A stretch of 64,000 nucleotides of DNA from Rikenellaceae bacterium (GTDB taxonomy: Bacteria > Bacteroidota > Bacteroidia > Bacteroidales > Rikenellaceae). Under the pieces are notes generated by a model. The model did no database searches, was not told the origin of the DNA, and was given only the letters and a program-made list of their open reading frames with translations. The stretch spans positions 1 through 64,000 of the forward strand of contig SUZK01000008.1 of the NCBI GenBank assembly GCA_015059955.1. The letters are read 5' to 3'. The translations under genes were made by a program, and so were the position numbers. Within the stretch, counting starts at the first letter, position 1. Each line of letters starts with the position of its first letter. Below are positions 1 to 9,666 of this stretch, piece by piece.

Positions 1-178
1 TAGAGAGTATATATACTCCATTGATATATCAATAATGAGAGTATCTCCTACTCTCCCTACTGATACAAAAGAGAGAGTCGGCGACAATGCGTCACCAACT
101 CCTCCCTTGATACTATATTATTGATAAATGTTGTTGTTGATTTGTTGAAATACATAGGGTAAATCAACAAATCAACAA
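1..178. repeat. AT-rich palindrome cluster at the left edge
   Basis: No gene is seen here. The stretch holds GAGTATATATACTC (5-18), TTGATATATCAA (21-32), a GAGAGTA/TACTCTC hairpin (37-55) and a perfect 15-bp stem, 134-148 with 164-178. The last could end the leftward transcript of the neighbouring lipoprotein gene, although no clear T-run follows. The TCCATTGATATAT word is shared with the AT-rich interior of the element near 61.1 kb, so this may be the edge of a related element cut by the window boundary. Confidence 0.6.
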
Positions 179-252
179 GCAACATGATAGGGTGAGGGGT
201 GTTGCCACGGGCTATGGCGATAGTTGCGGGCAACGCTCCTCCATCTCTTCGC

Positions 253-1740
253 TTACTCCCTTACGCAGCGGATGGGGAGAGCATTGGCACGGTGCATGGC
301 GTGTGCGGCGTCAAAGCCATTCCATGTGCGTGTGGCGCTATTGAGGTCGAAGAACATCGCCGTGGCCTTGCCATCGTTGGTCGGCGTAGCTGTCCAGTAG
401 TAGCCCGACCATGGCACTGGGCGTAGGTCGTCATCGTTGACAATGTCGAGGCGGCCATCGAGGTAGTTGCGACGTCCCTGTGCCGTGAAGAAGAATGTCT
501 TACTCTCGTCGCTCTTATCCACCAAGTGCCAGCCGTACATGCCCTGGGCTGTCTCCCATGCCATAGCATCGTCGATGCTGCTTATGGTGAGGTTATCGTA
601 CACCGAGCTGTCGGGTACGCGCCATCCTGCGGGGCATGGGTCGTGCTCGCTCTTGCTCTTGCCACCCCATAGCTCGTCGTCGTGACCCTCGTAGAGCCAG
701 TCGTAGGCGTTATCCTTATTGCCAAGGATGATAGATGTAGGGTTGTCGTTTGCCCACTCTACACGGCCACTTGTTGCCGTCGACGCCTCGTATTGTAGTC
801 TAATGTTGTTCAGACCATCGCTGCCATAGGCTATCAAATCCATATTCTGTGAGAAGTTCCAGTCATGAGGGCCAACGATAGGGGTGCGACGACCCCACTG
901 GTAGTACATGCCGTACGACCCGAAGATATCGCTGGTCACCTTGCTACCATTGCTATTCATGTCGGCACCGAGGTTGATGTTCATAAGCTCGCGGCCGTTA
1001 AGGGTGATAGTATCCGTCGTAGGGTCGCTATTTGTCACCCATATATGCCAGCTCCATAGTAAGTTCCCATCAGCATCGTACGCTCCGATAAGGGCGTTGC
1101 CAGGGAGAACCTCATCGATAAACTCGCCATTCGTGTCCTTTACAGGTTGTAGGTAGAACGATGCTACGCCATCGCGCATATCTATATACTTCACAAGGTC
1201 TGATTTCGACTCCCATATAAGGGCTATGTGGTCGGTATCAAGAGACATACTGCTGCCACCCACCATAGGGTTAAACAGGTAGCGCGTATACGCCTTGTTG
1301 GCGATATAGCAGTTGGCAGGTGCTGCGGTGTAGTCCACATCGGGCTTCTCGAGGATTGCCAAGTATACGCTTACCGACGTATCCTTGCCCAGTGGGGTAT
1401 AGCCCGTGAGGGTCATCGTGCCGCTCTTCTCAATCTCTGCTGCCTCCTCATCGTTGGCTGGCATCTTGGGTGAGCGCACGGTAATCTCCTTGGTATACAT
1501 GTTGATACCTACAACCTCCCAACCCTTAGGCACGCCTACGGCGCTGATGGATGCTATGTTGTGCGACTCGAAGGATGTCGTGCCCTCGGTGTCCCACGCC
1601 AACTCCATCTTGTTCATGCCAATAAGTATGCCCTCGGATGGCACCTCGAACTCCTCGACAGACTCCTTCTTACATGACACGGTGAGTGCTGCCATGCCGA
1701 TAGTTGCAAAGATTGCTAATGCGTATATTACTCTCTTCAT
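253..1740 (-). CDS. Lipoprotein with FISUMP-like C-terminal domain
   Basis: This is a 495-residue predicted lipoprotein of unknown function. The N-terminus has a signal peptide ending in TVSC (Cys23), followed by KKE, which resembles the charged stretch that sends Bacteroidetes lipoproteins to the cell surface. The C-terminal half has hallmarks of FISUMP-type proteins: a WGRR motif, DPCPAGWRVP, GYYWTATP and a terminal IRCVRE. Members of this group are common in Bacteroidales and mostly uncharacterised. It is the last gene of a leftward operon, starting 11 nt after the preceding stop. The domain call rests on motif recognition; the role is not known. Confidence 0.75.
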   Translation of the reverse strand: MKRVIYALAIFATIGMAALTVSCKKESVEEFEVPSEGILIGMNKMELAWDTEGTTSFESHNIASISAVGVPKGWEVVGINMYTKEITVRSPKMPANDEEAAEIEKSGTMTLTGYTPLGKDTSVSVYLAILEKPDVDYTAAPANCYIANKAYTRYLFNPMVGGSSMSLDTDHIALIWESKSDLVKYIDMRDGVASFYLQPVKDTNGEFIDEVLPGNALIGAYDADGNLLWSWHIWVTNSDPTTDTITLNGRELMNINLGADMNSNGSKVTSDIFGSYGMYYQWGRRTPIVGPHDWNFSQNMDLIAYGSDGLNNIRLQYEASTATSGRVEWANDNPTSIILGNKDNAYDWLYEGHDDELWGGKSKSEHDPCPAGWRVPDSSVYDNLTISSIDDAMAWETAQGMYGWHLVDKSDESKTFFFTAQGRRNYLDGRLDIVNDDDLRPVPWSGYYWTATPTNDGKATAMFFDLNSATRTWNGFDAAHAMHRANALPIRCVRE

Positions 1741-1751
1741 ATTTATCTTAA

Positions 1752-3452
1752 TTATTGTATCTCTACCTCCATTATCTCTAAGTCGATGCCAAACTCATCA
1801 CCAATGGTGATAAATAGGCGTGTCACCTCATCGTGGTTGTCGAACGAGCCAATCACGTAGCCCGTATTTGTGAGCGTTATAACCTTGCTTGGGTGGTGCT
1901 CCTTGAGGTACTCACGCAACGCATCACTCATGTCGGCATCCGCCACACGTAACATATAACGCGTAGCTCCCGCTTCTATTGTCCTCTTATCAGACGGTGT
2001 GTCGTCGTCAGCCGTGAGGTTAACCATCTTACCATCGCGCCATACGCATATCTCAGGGCCCTTGAAGCCCTTGTCGAAGAGTAGACGCTGTGCTGCCTCA
2101 GCCTCCTCGAGTGTCGCGAAGCCACCAGCGTAGTAGTGGTTCATGCCCTCGCTATCCTTGTCGATATATAGTGGCTGCACACCCTTAAATAGTGTCATTG
2201 GCTGGCGCGACTTGAATATGCCAAGCAGGATGCGATATATCGTGCCCTGCTCATATACCTTGAGCTGTGGCAGAGGGTTGGCGTCGTTATAGTAGTTGGT
2301 GCGACCAAAGGTGATGCTCTGGTAGTCGATAAAGAGACGACGCTCAGGCATATCTATTGGCGATAGCTGGTATGTTGGTGTCACCATTGCCTCGCGCAGT
2401 GCGCGTAACACATCGCCAGCCTCGGTTAGCCCAAACTCCGATGCCATGATAATCTCAAAGTCGATGATTGCCGTGTGGCCTAAGGCGTAGCGCATAACGC
2501 CATTCGAGGCGTATAGGTTGTCGTTCTCGGCGCAGTGCTGCAACATGGTGTTTATGTCGCTATCGAGCCTCTCGAGAAGCTCCTTGTTGCGCGATGTCTC
2601 GATAACAAGGCCGTAGGCGTAGTACTTCGTGTCGAGGATATAGTTCCACTTGTCGCTTATCTCGGTGTTCAATGTGTCGAGATAGCCAATCTGTGTCGCT
2701 ATCTGCTCATATATAGGGTCGGCTGTCTGCTGCTCTGTGGCATCCTCGTATGCCGCTATTAGCTTCCTAAGGGCGTTGTACTGCTTCAAGTACTCCTGCA
2801 CAAGGCCATCTATCTGCGATATGCTCTCGTGGGCACTGTGCAACTCGCGGAGGTCGTCAGCGCTAAGAGCCTTCACAAAGGGCTCGTTATCTATGAGCTT
2901 GCTGCTGCGTGTATATAGCTTCTCGGCGACATGTTCCGAGCTATCATCGACACCCTCAATAGCATCGGGTGCGGTTGTAGCGTCATCAGTAGACTGCTGC
3001 TGCTCGGTAGTCGCTGCTATCTCCTCGCCCTCGGCCGTAGCATTATCATTGCTGTTGTCAAGTCTCTTGAAGACATGGTCCTTGAAGAAGTCCTCCATGG
3101 CACCAAGCTCATAGGCATTTATGCGGCTTGCAACAACACCTTGTCGGGTGTTGATGTTGAATATCTCCTCCTCTAACTCGACGATGCGCGAGTTGTATTT
3201 ATTGATGAAGTCGCGCGATGGCTCGGTTGTTAACGTGTCGATATAGGTGTGCATGTTTGCTCTTGTCTCCGAGATGAGGTTTCTTAGGGAGTCCTCTTCC
3301 ATGCGTAGACGTTCGCTCTCGGCAAGGAGCTGCTGATACTCCTTGTTGTTCTGCAAGCCTAAACCATCGGGTTTGTCTATATCCGCAAAGGCAAATGCCG
3401 ATATAGTGATGCCCACGATGGCTGTTAGTGTTATGGTGCGTCGCTTAAACAT
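1752..3452 (-). CDS. Secreted coiled-coil protein with SPOR-like C-terminus
   Basis: A 566-residue protein with an N-terminal signal peptide ending near residue 24. A charged, Glu-rich helical region follows (about 30-105, likely coiled coil), then an acidic/Gln/Thr-rich linker (about 135-170) and more helical sequence. The C-terminal 170 residues read like one or two SPOR-type folds: YRILLGIF, YYAGGFATLEEAEAA and a later IGSFDNHDEVTRLF. SPOR domains bind denuded peptidoglycan or act in envelope complexes. The gene lies between trkH and a lipoprotein gene in one leftward operon. The SPOR call is inferred from pattern; the overall function is unknown. Confidence 0.7.
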   Translation of the reverse strand: MFKRRTITLTAIVGITISAFAFADIDKPDGLGLQNNKEYQQLLAESERLRMEEDSLRNLISETRANMHTYIDTLTTEPSRDFINKYNSRIVELEEEIFNINTRQGVVASRINAYELGAMEDFFKDHVFKRLDNSNDNATAEGEEIAATTEQQQSTDDATTAPDAIEGVDDSSEHVAEKLYTRSSKLIDNEPFVKALSADDLRELHSAHESISQIDGLVQEYLKQYNALRKLIAAYEDATEQQTADPIYEQIATQIGYLDTLNTEISDKWNYILDTKYYAYGLVIETSRNKELLERLDSDINTMLQHCAENDNLYASNGVMRYALGHTAIIDFEIIMASEFGLTEAGDVLRALREAMVTPTYQLSPIDMPERRLFIDYQSITFGRTNYYNDANPLPQLKVYEQGTIYRILLGIFKSRQPMTLFKGVQPLYIDKDSEGMNHYYAGGFATLEEAEAAQRLLFDKGFKGPEICVWRDGKMVNLTADDDTPSDKRTIEAGATRYMLRVADADMSDALREYLKEHHPSKVITLTNTGYVIGSFDNHDEVTRLFITIGDEFGIDLEIMEVEIQ

Positions 3453-3490
3453 TGTTTATAATTGCTTCTCTGTTCGGTATCCGTTTTGTG

Positions 3491-4936
3491 CTACTTCCAT
3501 GAGTTAAGGAAGAAAATCTGTAAAAATCCAAATATCTCAAGACGGCCTATAAGCATGAGCGCCGTCGAGGTAAACTTGAGTGCCGCTGGCAGGTTAGAGT
3601 AGTTGTCCAACGAGCCAACATCGCCAAAGCCTGGACCTACATTGCTCATGCAGGCTATGGTTGCTGTGAAGCCAGTCTCGAGGTCACATCCGAAGAGCGT
3701 GTAGACGAATGTGCCAATAAGGGTGAGTAGGATGTATGCGATGACGAACGTGGTGACAAGACTCTGTGTCGCATTATCCTGCACAACACCGCCAACCTTT
3801 ACGCGCAGTACCGCATTAGGGTGCTGTTGTATCTTTATTCGGTTGCGAATGACCTTCGCCGAGATTACTAATCGGTCGACCTTCAAACCTCCCGACGTCG
3901 ACCCTGCACAACCGCAGACTACCATGCAGAAGATGAGTAGTATCACGGCAATGGGAGTCCAAGTATTGGTGTCGGCCGTGGCAAAGCCCGATGTTGTGGT
4001 GATGCTTGCTACCTGGAACGTGGCGTGTCGCAGTGCCTCGCCAAATGAGTCGTATATGTTATCCGAGAAGAGGCTGATGGCGATGATGATGCTTATGATG
4101 GCCATCATGCCTAAGTATACACGGATAATCTCCGAGCGGAAGATGTTGTTGCGACGACCCGTAATCGTGGCGTATAGCACACCAAAGTGCATACCCGACA
4201 ATACCATGGCTACTATGAGGATAATCTCGATATTGAGGTTGTCGTAGAAGGCAATAGAGCTATTCTTCGTACTAAAACCACATGTGCCACACGTACTCAT
4301 AGCGTGGTTTATGGCGTCGTACCAACTCATGCCCTCGTATCGGAGTAGTAGGGCGGTGCAGATGGTGAGGCTTAGGTATACGAAGATTAGGATGCGTATG
4401 ATAACCTTCGAGCGATAGTGGAAATTATCCTTCGCGATGGATGATAGCTCCTGACTCGAAAGCATGTGGCGGCTATGTCCCATCGAGGGTAGGATGACTA
4501 AGGCAAACATAACAACACCAACACCACCAATCCACGCTGTTGCCGAGCGCCAGAAGAGAAGACCCTGTGGTAGACTCTCAATGTCGTTAAGAATTGATGC
4601 TCCGGTGGTCGTAAATCCCGATACACTCTCGAACCATGCGTTCATGGCCGAGAACTCGCCTCCCCATATCAAGTAGGGGAATGTGCCGACGATACACGCC
4701 ACTAACCACGAGCCTACAACGATGGCGTAACCCTCCTTGGTCTTTATCTCCTCAGACCTATCGACGAAAATCATCGGAAAGAGACCGAGCGAAGCGGTGA
4801 TGAGTGCCGATAGCAGTAGGGGATAAAATCCCGAGTCGAAGTCATTGTGCATCGAGACACCGGCGGCTGCCAACATAAATGCTGCGATGAATTGCAGCAC
4901 CATGCCGATATATCGTATAACAACATCTAATCTCAT
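3491..4936 (-). CDS. trkH: TrkH-family potassium uptake protein
   Basis: A 481-residue polytopic inner-membrane protein of the TrkH/KtrB family, which moves K+ across the membrane. The four P-loop repeats are recognisable from their filter segments: TTGASIL, TCGTCGFSTKN, TTTSGFAT and NVGPGFGDVG. The length is normal for TrkH. No trkA/ktrA gene for the cytosolic gating subunit lies nearby, so the partner must be elsewhere. Upstream by 20 nt is a HAMP-like membrane protein and downstream is a SPOR-like protein, all leftward, suggesting one transcript. Confidence 0.92.
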   Translation of the reverse strand: MRLDVVIRYIGMVLQFIAAFMLAAAGVSMHNDFDSGFYPLLLSALITASLGLFPMIFVDRSEEIKTKEGYAIVVGSWLVACIVGTFPYLIWGGEFSAMNAWFESVSGFTTTGASILNDIESLPQGLLFWRSATAWIGGVGVVMFALVILPSMGHSRHMLSSQELSSIAKDNFHYRSKVIIRILIFVYLSLTICTALLLRYEGMSWYDAINHAMSTCGTCGFSTKNSSIAFYDNLNIEIILIVAMVLSGMHFGVLYATITGRRNNIFRSEIIRVYLGMMAIISIIIAISLFSDNIYDSFGEALRHATFQVASITTTSGFATADTNTWTPIAVILLIFCMVVCGCAGSTSGGLKVDRLVISAKVIRNRIKIQQHPNAVLRVKVGGVVQDNATQSLVTTFVIAYILLTLIGTFVYTLFGCDLETGFTATIACMSNVGPGFGDVGSLDNYSNLPAALKFTSTALMLIGRLEIFGFLQIFFLNSWK

Positions 4937-4956
4937 GACCTTTGCGTAGCTGTTGG

Positions 4957-5862
4957 TTAGCGAATCTTTGAGATTAGCGCGGCAATCTTGTCGCGAACAC
5001 CACGTATCTCGTCACGGCTGCGTATGCCGTCGTCAAATGGCATCTTATAGGTGAGGTATGCGCCTAAGCTGCGGTCGATACGCTGTATAGGCTTCACGAT
5101 GTACACCATGAAGAAGAAGTGGAACATCAACACTATGGCAATTATCACAATAAGGGTGATTGACACTGGTGTCACGGCACGACGCGCTGTATGGCTGAGG
5201 TTGTTCACCTCGGGACCAAGTGTCGTGTGCGAGCCAGTCATATACTTGGTAATCTCGCTCGACATGTTCAGGTACTCGGCCTGGTATGTCTCGATGTACC
5301 ACTTGTGTGCAGAGTATCTTGTGGGGATATTTGTGGTAGGCGATGGCGTGATAAGTTTGGTTACCAACTCGCCATCAACCTCGATGGTCTCTGCCATAAA
5401 GTCGTCGGGGTTATCTACCTTCGCTATTAACTCATTCTCGACCTCGCCATTAAGGAACATCATCGAGAGGTTGTTGAGTCTATTTGCGCAGGCTATAAGC
5501 TCGTCTGCTGCATCGGGAGTCTCGGTGTTCTGGACAATCTCCTGTGCTCGTAGGGTTGTCTTATATAGCTCGCTGATGCCCTCTTCGCAGCTTTTGCGAT
5601 GATGCTCAATACCCTCGCCCTCGATAGCCATATAGACGATGGCGTTGTTCTGCTTGTTGAGTGCATCAAGCATATCGCCAGCAAGGTCGGCATTCGACTT
5701 GCTCGCCATGAGAATCTCCTCGGTGTCGGCACTCACTCGCTCAAGCTCCTGAAGAGACATGATACCCGAGAAGAGAAGCAACAAAATGATGCTCAAAAAC
5801 GCGAGTCTAACGCGGGTTGTTAGACTATGAATCTCAAATAAACTCCTTATCTTATTCCACAT
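4957..5862 (-). CDS. Two-TM sensor-like protein with HAMP-like end, no output domain
   Basis: A 301-residue membrane protein. TM1 is at about residues 20-37. A helical extracytoplasmic region of about 190 residues rich in Asn, Glu and Asp follows, then TM2 at about 232-255 and a short HAMP-like stretch (VKPIQRIDRSLG onward) that ends the protein. The layout resembles chemoreceptor or histidine-kinase sensor halves, but the chain stops before any kinase or signalling domain. It leads the operon with trkH, so a role in sensing osmotic or ionic state is possible but is only inference. A consensus promoter lies just upstream. Confidence 0.65.
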   Translation of the reverse strand: MWNKIRSLFEIHSLTTRVRLAFLSIILLLLFSGIMSLQELERVSADTEEILMASKSNADLAGDMLDALNKQNNAIVYMAIEGEGIEHHRKSCEEGISELYKTTLRAQEIVQNTETPDAADELIACANRLNNLSMMFLNGEVENELIAKVDNPDDFMAETIEVDGELVTKLITPSPTTNIPTRYSAHKWYIETYQAEYLNMSSEITKYMTGSHTTLGPEVNNLSHTARRAVTPVSITLIVIIAIVLMFHFFFMVYIVKPIQRIDRSLGAYLTYKMPFDDGIRSRDEIRGVRDKIAALISKIR

Positions 5863-5900
5863 TGTCGTAGTGCGATATTGTTCTTATGGGTTAATCCCGA

Positions 5901-5931
5901 CAAAAGTAATACTTTTGTGTTAATTATCCAA
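5901..5931 (-). promoter_or_regulatory. Promoter of the trkH operon
   Basis: On the minus strand, TTG (5929-5931), a 20-nt spacer and TACTTTTG (5901-5908) match the Bacteroidetes consensus. The -33 element overlaps the 3' end of mtaB. The start codon at 5862 is about 30 nt downstream of the expected transcription start. Confidence 0.65.
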
Positions 5932-7222
5932 CAATTTCGCAACGAATATTACCATCCTCGTCAAAGTCGATGAGCTTGGTACGACATATCGTGTTTATAA
6001 TCTGAGTGTTGTATGGCGCGCAGACACGCAGATAGTTATCCGTGTAGCCATACATCATACCCTTGCGGTCGGTGCTCTCGAATAGAACCTCGCGCTCCGT
6101 GCCGAGGAAGCGCTCACCAAATGAGCGGTGGAGCCTTGTGCTAAGCTCCTCAAGGCGCTCTACTCGCTGTGTGGCGATGCTCGATTGCACCTTGTTGGGC
6201 ATGTCGACGGCTGGGGTTCCTGGACGCTCCGAGAATGGGAAGATGTGTAGGAATGAAGCGCCAACCTCTTCAAGTAGTCGGTAGCTCTCCATAAACTCCT
6301 CCTCGCCCTCACCAGGGAAGCCAACGATGACATCGACACCGAGGAACGAGTCGGGCATCAACGAACGTATCTTAGCAATACGTTCACGGTAGCGCTCGGC
6401 AGTGTAGCGACGACGCATCATACCAAGCAGCTTTGTAGAGCCACTTTGGAGTGGAATGTGGAAGTGAGGCATGAATTTAGGTGACGCTGCGCAAAACTCT
6501 ATAATCTCGTCAGTTATGAGGTTTGGCTCGATGCTCGATATTCGGTATCGCTCGATGCCCTCGACGCTGTCAAGAGCGCGTAGTAGGTCTATGAATTTCT
6601 CACCCGTAGTGCGGCCGAAATCACCCGTGTTAACACCCGTAATAACAATCTCCTTTTGCCCAGCCTTGGCTATCTCGCGTGCCTCCTCTACGATGTCAGC
6701 AATGGGCATGTTGCGACTTGAGCCACGGGCATAGTGAATGGTGCAGTAGGCGCACTTGTAGTCGCAGCCATCTTGTACCTTCAGAAACGAGCGTGTTCTA
6801 TCGCCCGATGAGTAGGCTGCAAAGAAGCGCGTAATCTGGTCGGCAGAGCAGCTGTACACCTCGGCTTTCTCTCTATTTTGTAGTTCAATTACACGTTTAT
6901 ATAAGTCGCCTTTGTCGTTGTTGCTCAATACTATGTCTACGCCATCAATAGCAGCGATATCATTAGGTTTTAGCTGTGCATAACAGCCCGTAACTGCGAT
7001 TATGGCATTAGGGTTGCGGCGGTGTATTTTGCGTATTATGTTGCGGCACTTTTTGTCGGCATGTTCGGTGACCGAGCAGCTGTTTATAACGGCCACATCG
7101 GTAGGCTCCGATGGCTCCACTCGGGTGTAGCCGCCACGCTCAAACTCGCGTGCGATGGTCGACGACTCTGAGAAGTTGAGCTTACAGCCCAACGTGTGAA
7201 AGCTGACGCGCTTATTTGTCAT
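5924..7222 (-). CDS. mtaB: tRNA t6A37 methylthiotransferase MtaB
   Basis: A 432-residue radical-SAM methylthiotransferase that converts t6A to ms2t6A at position 37 of tRNAs decoding ANN codons. The N-terminal UPF0004 domain shows its three cluster cysteines (LGCKLN, NSCSV, TGCY). The radical-SAM CxxxCxxC motif is CDYKCAYC near residue 153, and a TRAM-like domain occupies the C-terminus. The length fits MtaB rather than MiaB. It stands alone on the minus strand, divergent from a metal permease gene. Confidence 0.93.
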   Translation of the reverse strand: MTNKRVSFHTLGCKLNFSESSTIAREFERGGYTRVEPSEPTDVAVINSCSVTEHADKKCRNIIRKIHRRNPNAIIAVTGCYAQLKPNDIAAIDGVDIVLSNNDKGDLYKRVIELQNREKAEVYSCSADQITRFFAAYSSGDRTRSFLKVQDGCDYKCAYCTIHYARGSSRNMPIADIVEEAREIAKAGQKEIVITGVNTGDFGRTTGEKFIDLLRALDSVEGIERYRISSIEPNLITDEIIEFCAASPKFMPHFHIPLQSGSTKLLGMMRRRYTAERYRERIAKIRSLMPDSFLGVDVIVGFPGEGEEEFMESYRLLEEVGASFLHIFPFSERPGTPAVDMPNKVQSSIATQRVERLEELSTRLHRSFGERFLGTEREVLFESTDRKGMMYGYTDNYLRVCAPYNTQIINTICRTKLIDFDEDGNIRCEIVG

Positions 7223-7289
7223 AGTTCTCTGTTGTTCTTGTTTTCGCTGGCGAAGTTACAAAAAAAAGTTGTATGAATGTGAAAAAAAG

Positions 7290-7321
7290 TTTTCGTATTA
7301 TTACGAAAAAGGTTAATTTTG
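7290..7321 (+). promoter_or_regulatory. Promoter with overlapping palindromic operator
   Basis: The -7 box TAATTTTG lies at 7314-7321. Just upstream, TTTTCGTA (7290-7297) and TACGAAAA (7302-7309) form an 8-bp-arm palindrome filling the -33/spacer region. A repressor bound there would block transcription. As the first gene downstream is a Zn/Mn-type ABC permease, a metal-responsive regulator (Fur/Zur or DtxR/MntR class) is the natural guess. Confidence 0.55.
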
Positions 7322-7350
7322 CACGTTTCAATTTATAATTGACACTATCT

Positions 7351-8181
7351 ATGATGACCGAGATAATAGTTGACATACTATCCTACGAGTTCCTTACACG
7401 AGCGCTCATAGCATCAATATTGTCGGGAATTACCTGTGGCATTGTTGGCTGCTACATCGTCGCACGTCGTATGGTCTTCCTCAGTGGTGGTATCACCCAT
7501 GCCTCGTTTGGAGGATTGGGCATGGCTCTATATGCGGGTCTCGACCCTCTGCTTGGCTCGCTCTCGTTTGCTGCGCTATCGAGTGTAGGTATCGAGTTTG
7601 CTGCGCGTCGAGGTCGCATGCGCGAGGACTCGGCGGTAGGTATAATATGGGCATTGGGCATGGCCATAGGTGTTGTCTTCATGTCGCTACGCCCAGGCTA
7701 CGCAACAGACCTGACGAGCTATATGTTTGGTAATATTCTGCTTGTCAATGATGCAGATATAGAGTATCTTACGTGGCTAACGCTCTTTGTCGTAGTGGGT
7801 GCTCTCATGATGCTGCGCAAGCTGATGTTCGTCACCTTCGACGAGGACTATGCCAAGAGTCAGGGCCTTAACACAGCGCTGATAGCCTATATCATGGCGG
7901 TTGTCATCGCGGTGACCATCGTGCTATCCATCAAGGTTATGGGCATCATTCTGCTGCTCTCGCTGATGACCATCCCTGCGGTGATTGCTAATAGCCTCAC
8001 GAAGGACTATCGCTGGATGACACTATGGTCGGCGATAGTGGCTGTCGTTGGCAATGTCGCAGGCTTTATTGTGAGCTATATTTGGGATATCCCTACGGGA
8101 AGTTGCATAATATTTACCATGATGGCTATGCTTATTAGCGTAAAAATCCTATCTTTGTGCCGAAATAGATTGTCTCTATAA
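7351..8181 (+). CDS. Zn/Mn-type ABC transporter permease (ZnuB family)
   Basis: A membrane permease of the ABC-3 family that imports Zn2+, Mn2+ or Fe2+. About eight hydrophobic segments are visible, with family-typical stretches GCYIVARRMVFLSGGITHAS, EDYAKSQG and GIILLLSLMTIPA. The frame is open from a TTG at 7339, but ATG at 7351 (or 7354) is the likely start. The usual partners, an ATPase (ZnuC) and a binding protein (ZnuA), are not adjacent, so this is an orphan permease here. Its stop overlaps the next start by one base. The upstream palindrome suggests metal control. Confidence 0.88.
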   Translation: MMTEIIVDILSYEFLTRALIASILSGITCGIVGCYIVARRMVFLSGGITHASFGGLGMALYAGLDPLLGSLSFAALSSVGIEFAARRGRMREDSAVGIIWALGMAIGVVFMSLRPGYATDLTSYMFGNILLVNDADIEYLTWLTLFVVVGALMMLRKLMFVTFDEDYAKSQGLNTALIAYIMAVVIAVTIVLSIKVMGIILLLSLMTIPAVIANSLTKDYRWMTLWSAIVAVVGNVAGFIVSYIWDIPTGSCIIFTMMAMLISVKILSLCRNRLSL

Positions 8182-9665
8182 TGAAAAAGATACATAAACT
8201 TGTCCTCAAAGCATATATAGGTCCGTTGCTTGCCACCTTCTTCATCGTGCAGTTTGTGCTGATGTTGAACTTCGTGTGGCGTTATATCGACGAGCTTACG
8301 GGTAAGGGTCTCGATGTAAGTACCATTGTTGAACTCTTTGCGTGCGCTACGGCAAGTATGATTCCCTTGGGTCTGCCTTTGGCGATGCTCTTCTCGGCGA
8401 TTATGACCATGGGTAACCTCGGCGAGAGCTTCGAGCTTCTGGCGATGAAGGCTGCGGGTATGTCGCTCATGAAGATATTTAGGCCTCTGTTTGTGCTTGT
8501 CCTCATGATTGCTGTTGGTAGCTTCTACATCTCAAATAAGCTGGTCCCCTATGCCAACGAGCGAATGTACGACATCATCATCGATGTACGCCAGCAGCGC
8601 GAGGAGATGAAGTTTCCTGACGATGTGTTCTTCACGGGTCTGCCAAATATGGTTGTCAAGGTTCACCACCAAGATGAGACGAGCGGTAAGCTTGAGGATG
8701 TCGTCATATTCGACTTTAGCGACGATAATGGCGATATGACTACCACCATCGCCGACTCTGGCTATATGAAGATGTCCGACGATAAGAGCTATCTCAATGT
8801 GACATTGTATAATGGTGTCATCCACGAGCATACGCGCAACTCGATGTGGTATACCGACCATACGCTGCGTAGTCACCGCTTCGAGCGTCAGGATGCTACG
8901 ATACCTATTGCCAAGCTACAACTCCCCGAGCAGGATATGACCAAGGAGTTTAGCGAGTCGCAGACACGCGACATGGAGGGCTTGGATGAGCTTATCGACT
9001 CGCTCCACATCTATATTCGTAAAACAACGGCGGCAACATACGGTCCTCTTGTCAAGGAGCGTATCTTCCCTTATGACCACTCGATACTCGGCGGTGACTC
9101 GATAGTTGTCGACAAGACACACTACAAAACCTTAAATGTCGAGGACTCGATAAAGGGTATGCCGCTGCGTGAGCGCTCGAAGCTAATCATCGACGCCAGC
9201 AATGCGGCACGCATAGCCAAAGGCTCGAGTGCTGTTGATGAGCAGATGTCGAAGATTGCCATCACACAGCTCTATCGTGCTCAAAATGAGTGGCACCGTA
9301 AGCTAACACTGCCAGTGTCAATCATCATCTTCTTCTTCATCGGAGCGCCATTGGGTGCCATCATCCGTAAGGGTGGCTTTGGTACGCCAATCGTTATATC
9401 GCTGATATTCTTTGTCATCTACTACGTCATTAGTATCTCTGGCTCGAAGATGTCGGGTGAGGGTATATGGGAGCCACTCTACGGTATGTGGCTGCCGACG
9501 TTCGTGCTGGCGCCTGTCGCGGTATATCTGATGTATAAGGCTACGAACGACTCCTCGTTGCTCGATACCGACTGGTACGACGGCAAGATACGTAAGTTCC
9601 GCCGTAAGGTGTCGAAGTACATCCCTAACTGGATGAAGATAGGCAAGAAGAAAAAGAAGAAGTAG
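8181..9665 (+). CDS. LptF/LptG-family permease
   Basis: A 494-residue YjgP/YjgQ-family protein. LptF and LptG form the inner-membrane part of the ABC transporter that extracts lipopolysaccharide toward the outer membrane. TM helices lie near residues 12-35, 55-80 and 98-120; a large periplasmic beta-rich region follows (about 125-375), then three C-terminal TM helices (about 385-460). The C-terminus is very basic, ending in a Lys run. The start codon shares a base with the stop of the permease gene upstream, implying coupling. Which of F or G it represents cannot be told from sequence alone. Confidence 0.88.
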   Translation: MKKIHKLVLKAYIGPLLATFFIVQFVLMLNFVWRYIDELTGKGLDVSTIVELFACATASMIPLGLPLAMLFSAIMTMGNLGESFELLAMKAAGMSLMKIFRPLFVLVLMIAVGSFYISNKLVPYANERMYDIIIDVRQQREEMKFPDDVFFTGLPNMVVKVHHQDETSGKLEDVVIFDFSDDNGDMTTTIADSGYMKMSDDKSYLNVTLYNGVIHEHTRNSMWYTDHTLRSHRFERQDATIPIAKLQLPEQDMTKEFSESQTRDMEGLDELIDSLHIYIRKTTAATYGPLVKERIFPYDHSILGGDSIVVDKTHYKTLNVEDSIKGMPLRERSKLIIDASNAARIAKGSSAVDEQMSKIAITQLYRAQNEWHRKLTLPVSIIIFFFIGAPLGAIIRKGGFGTPIVISLIFFVIYYVISISGSKMSGEGIWEPLYGMWLPTFVLAPVAVYLMYKATNDSSLLDTDWYDGKIRKFRRKVSKYIPNWMKIGKKKKKK

Positions 9666-9666
9666 A

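Noticed and set aside
3711..4247. 178-residue plus-strand frame inside trkH
   Set aside because: Antisense shadow of a clear TrkH gene; composition is that of a reverse reading of membrane codons.
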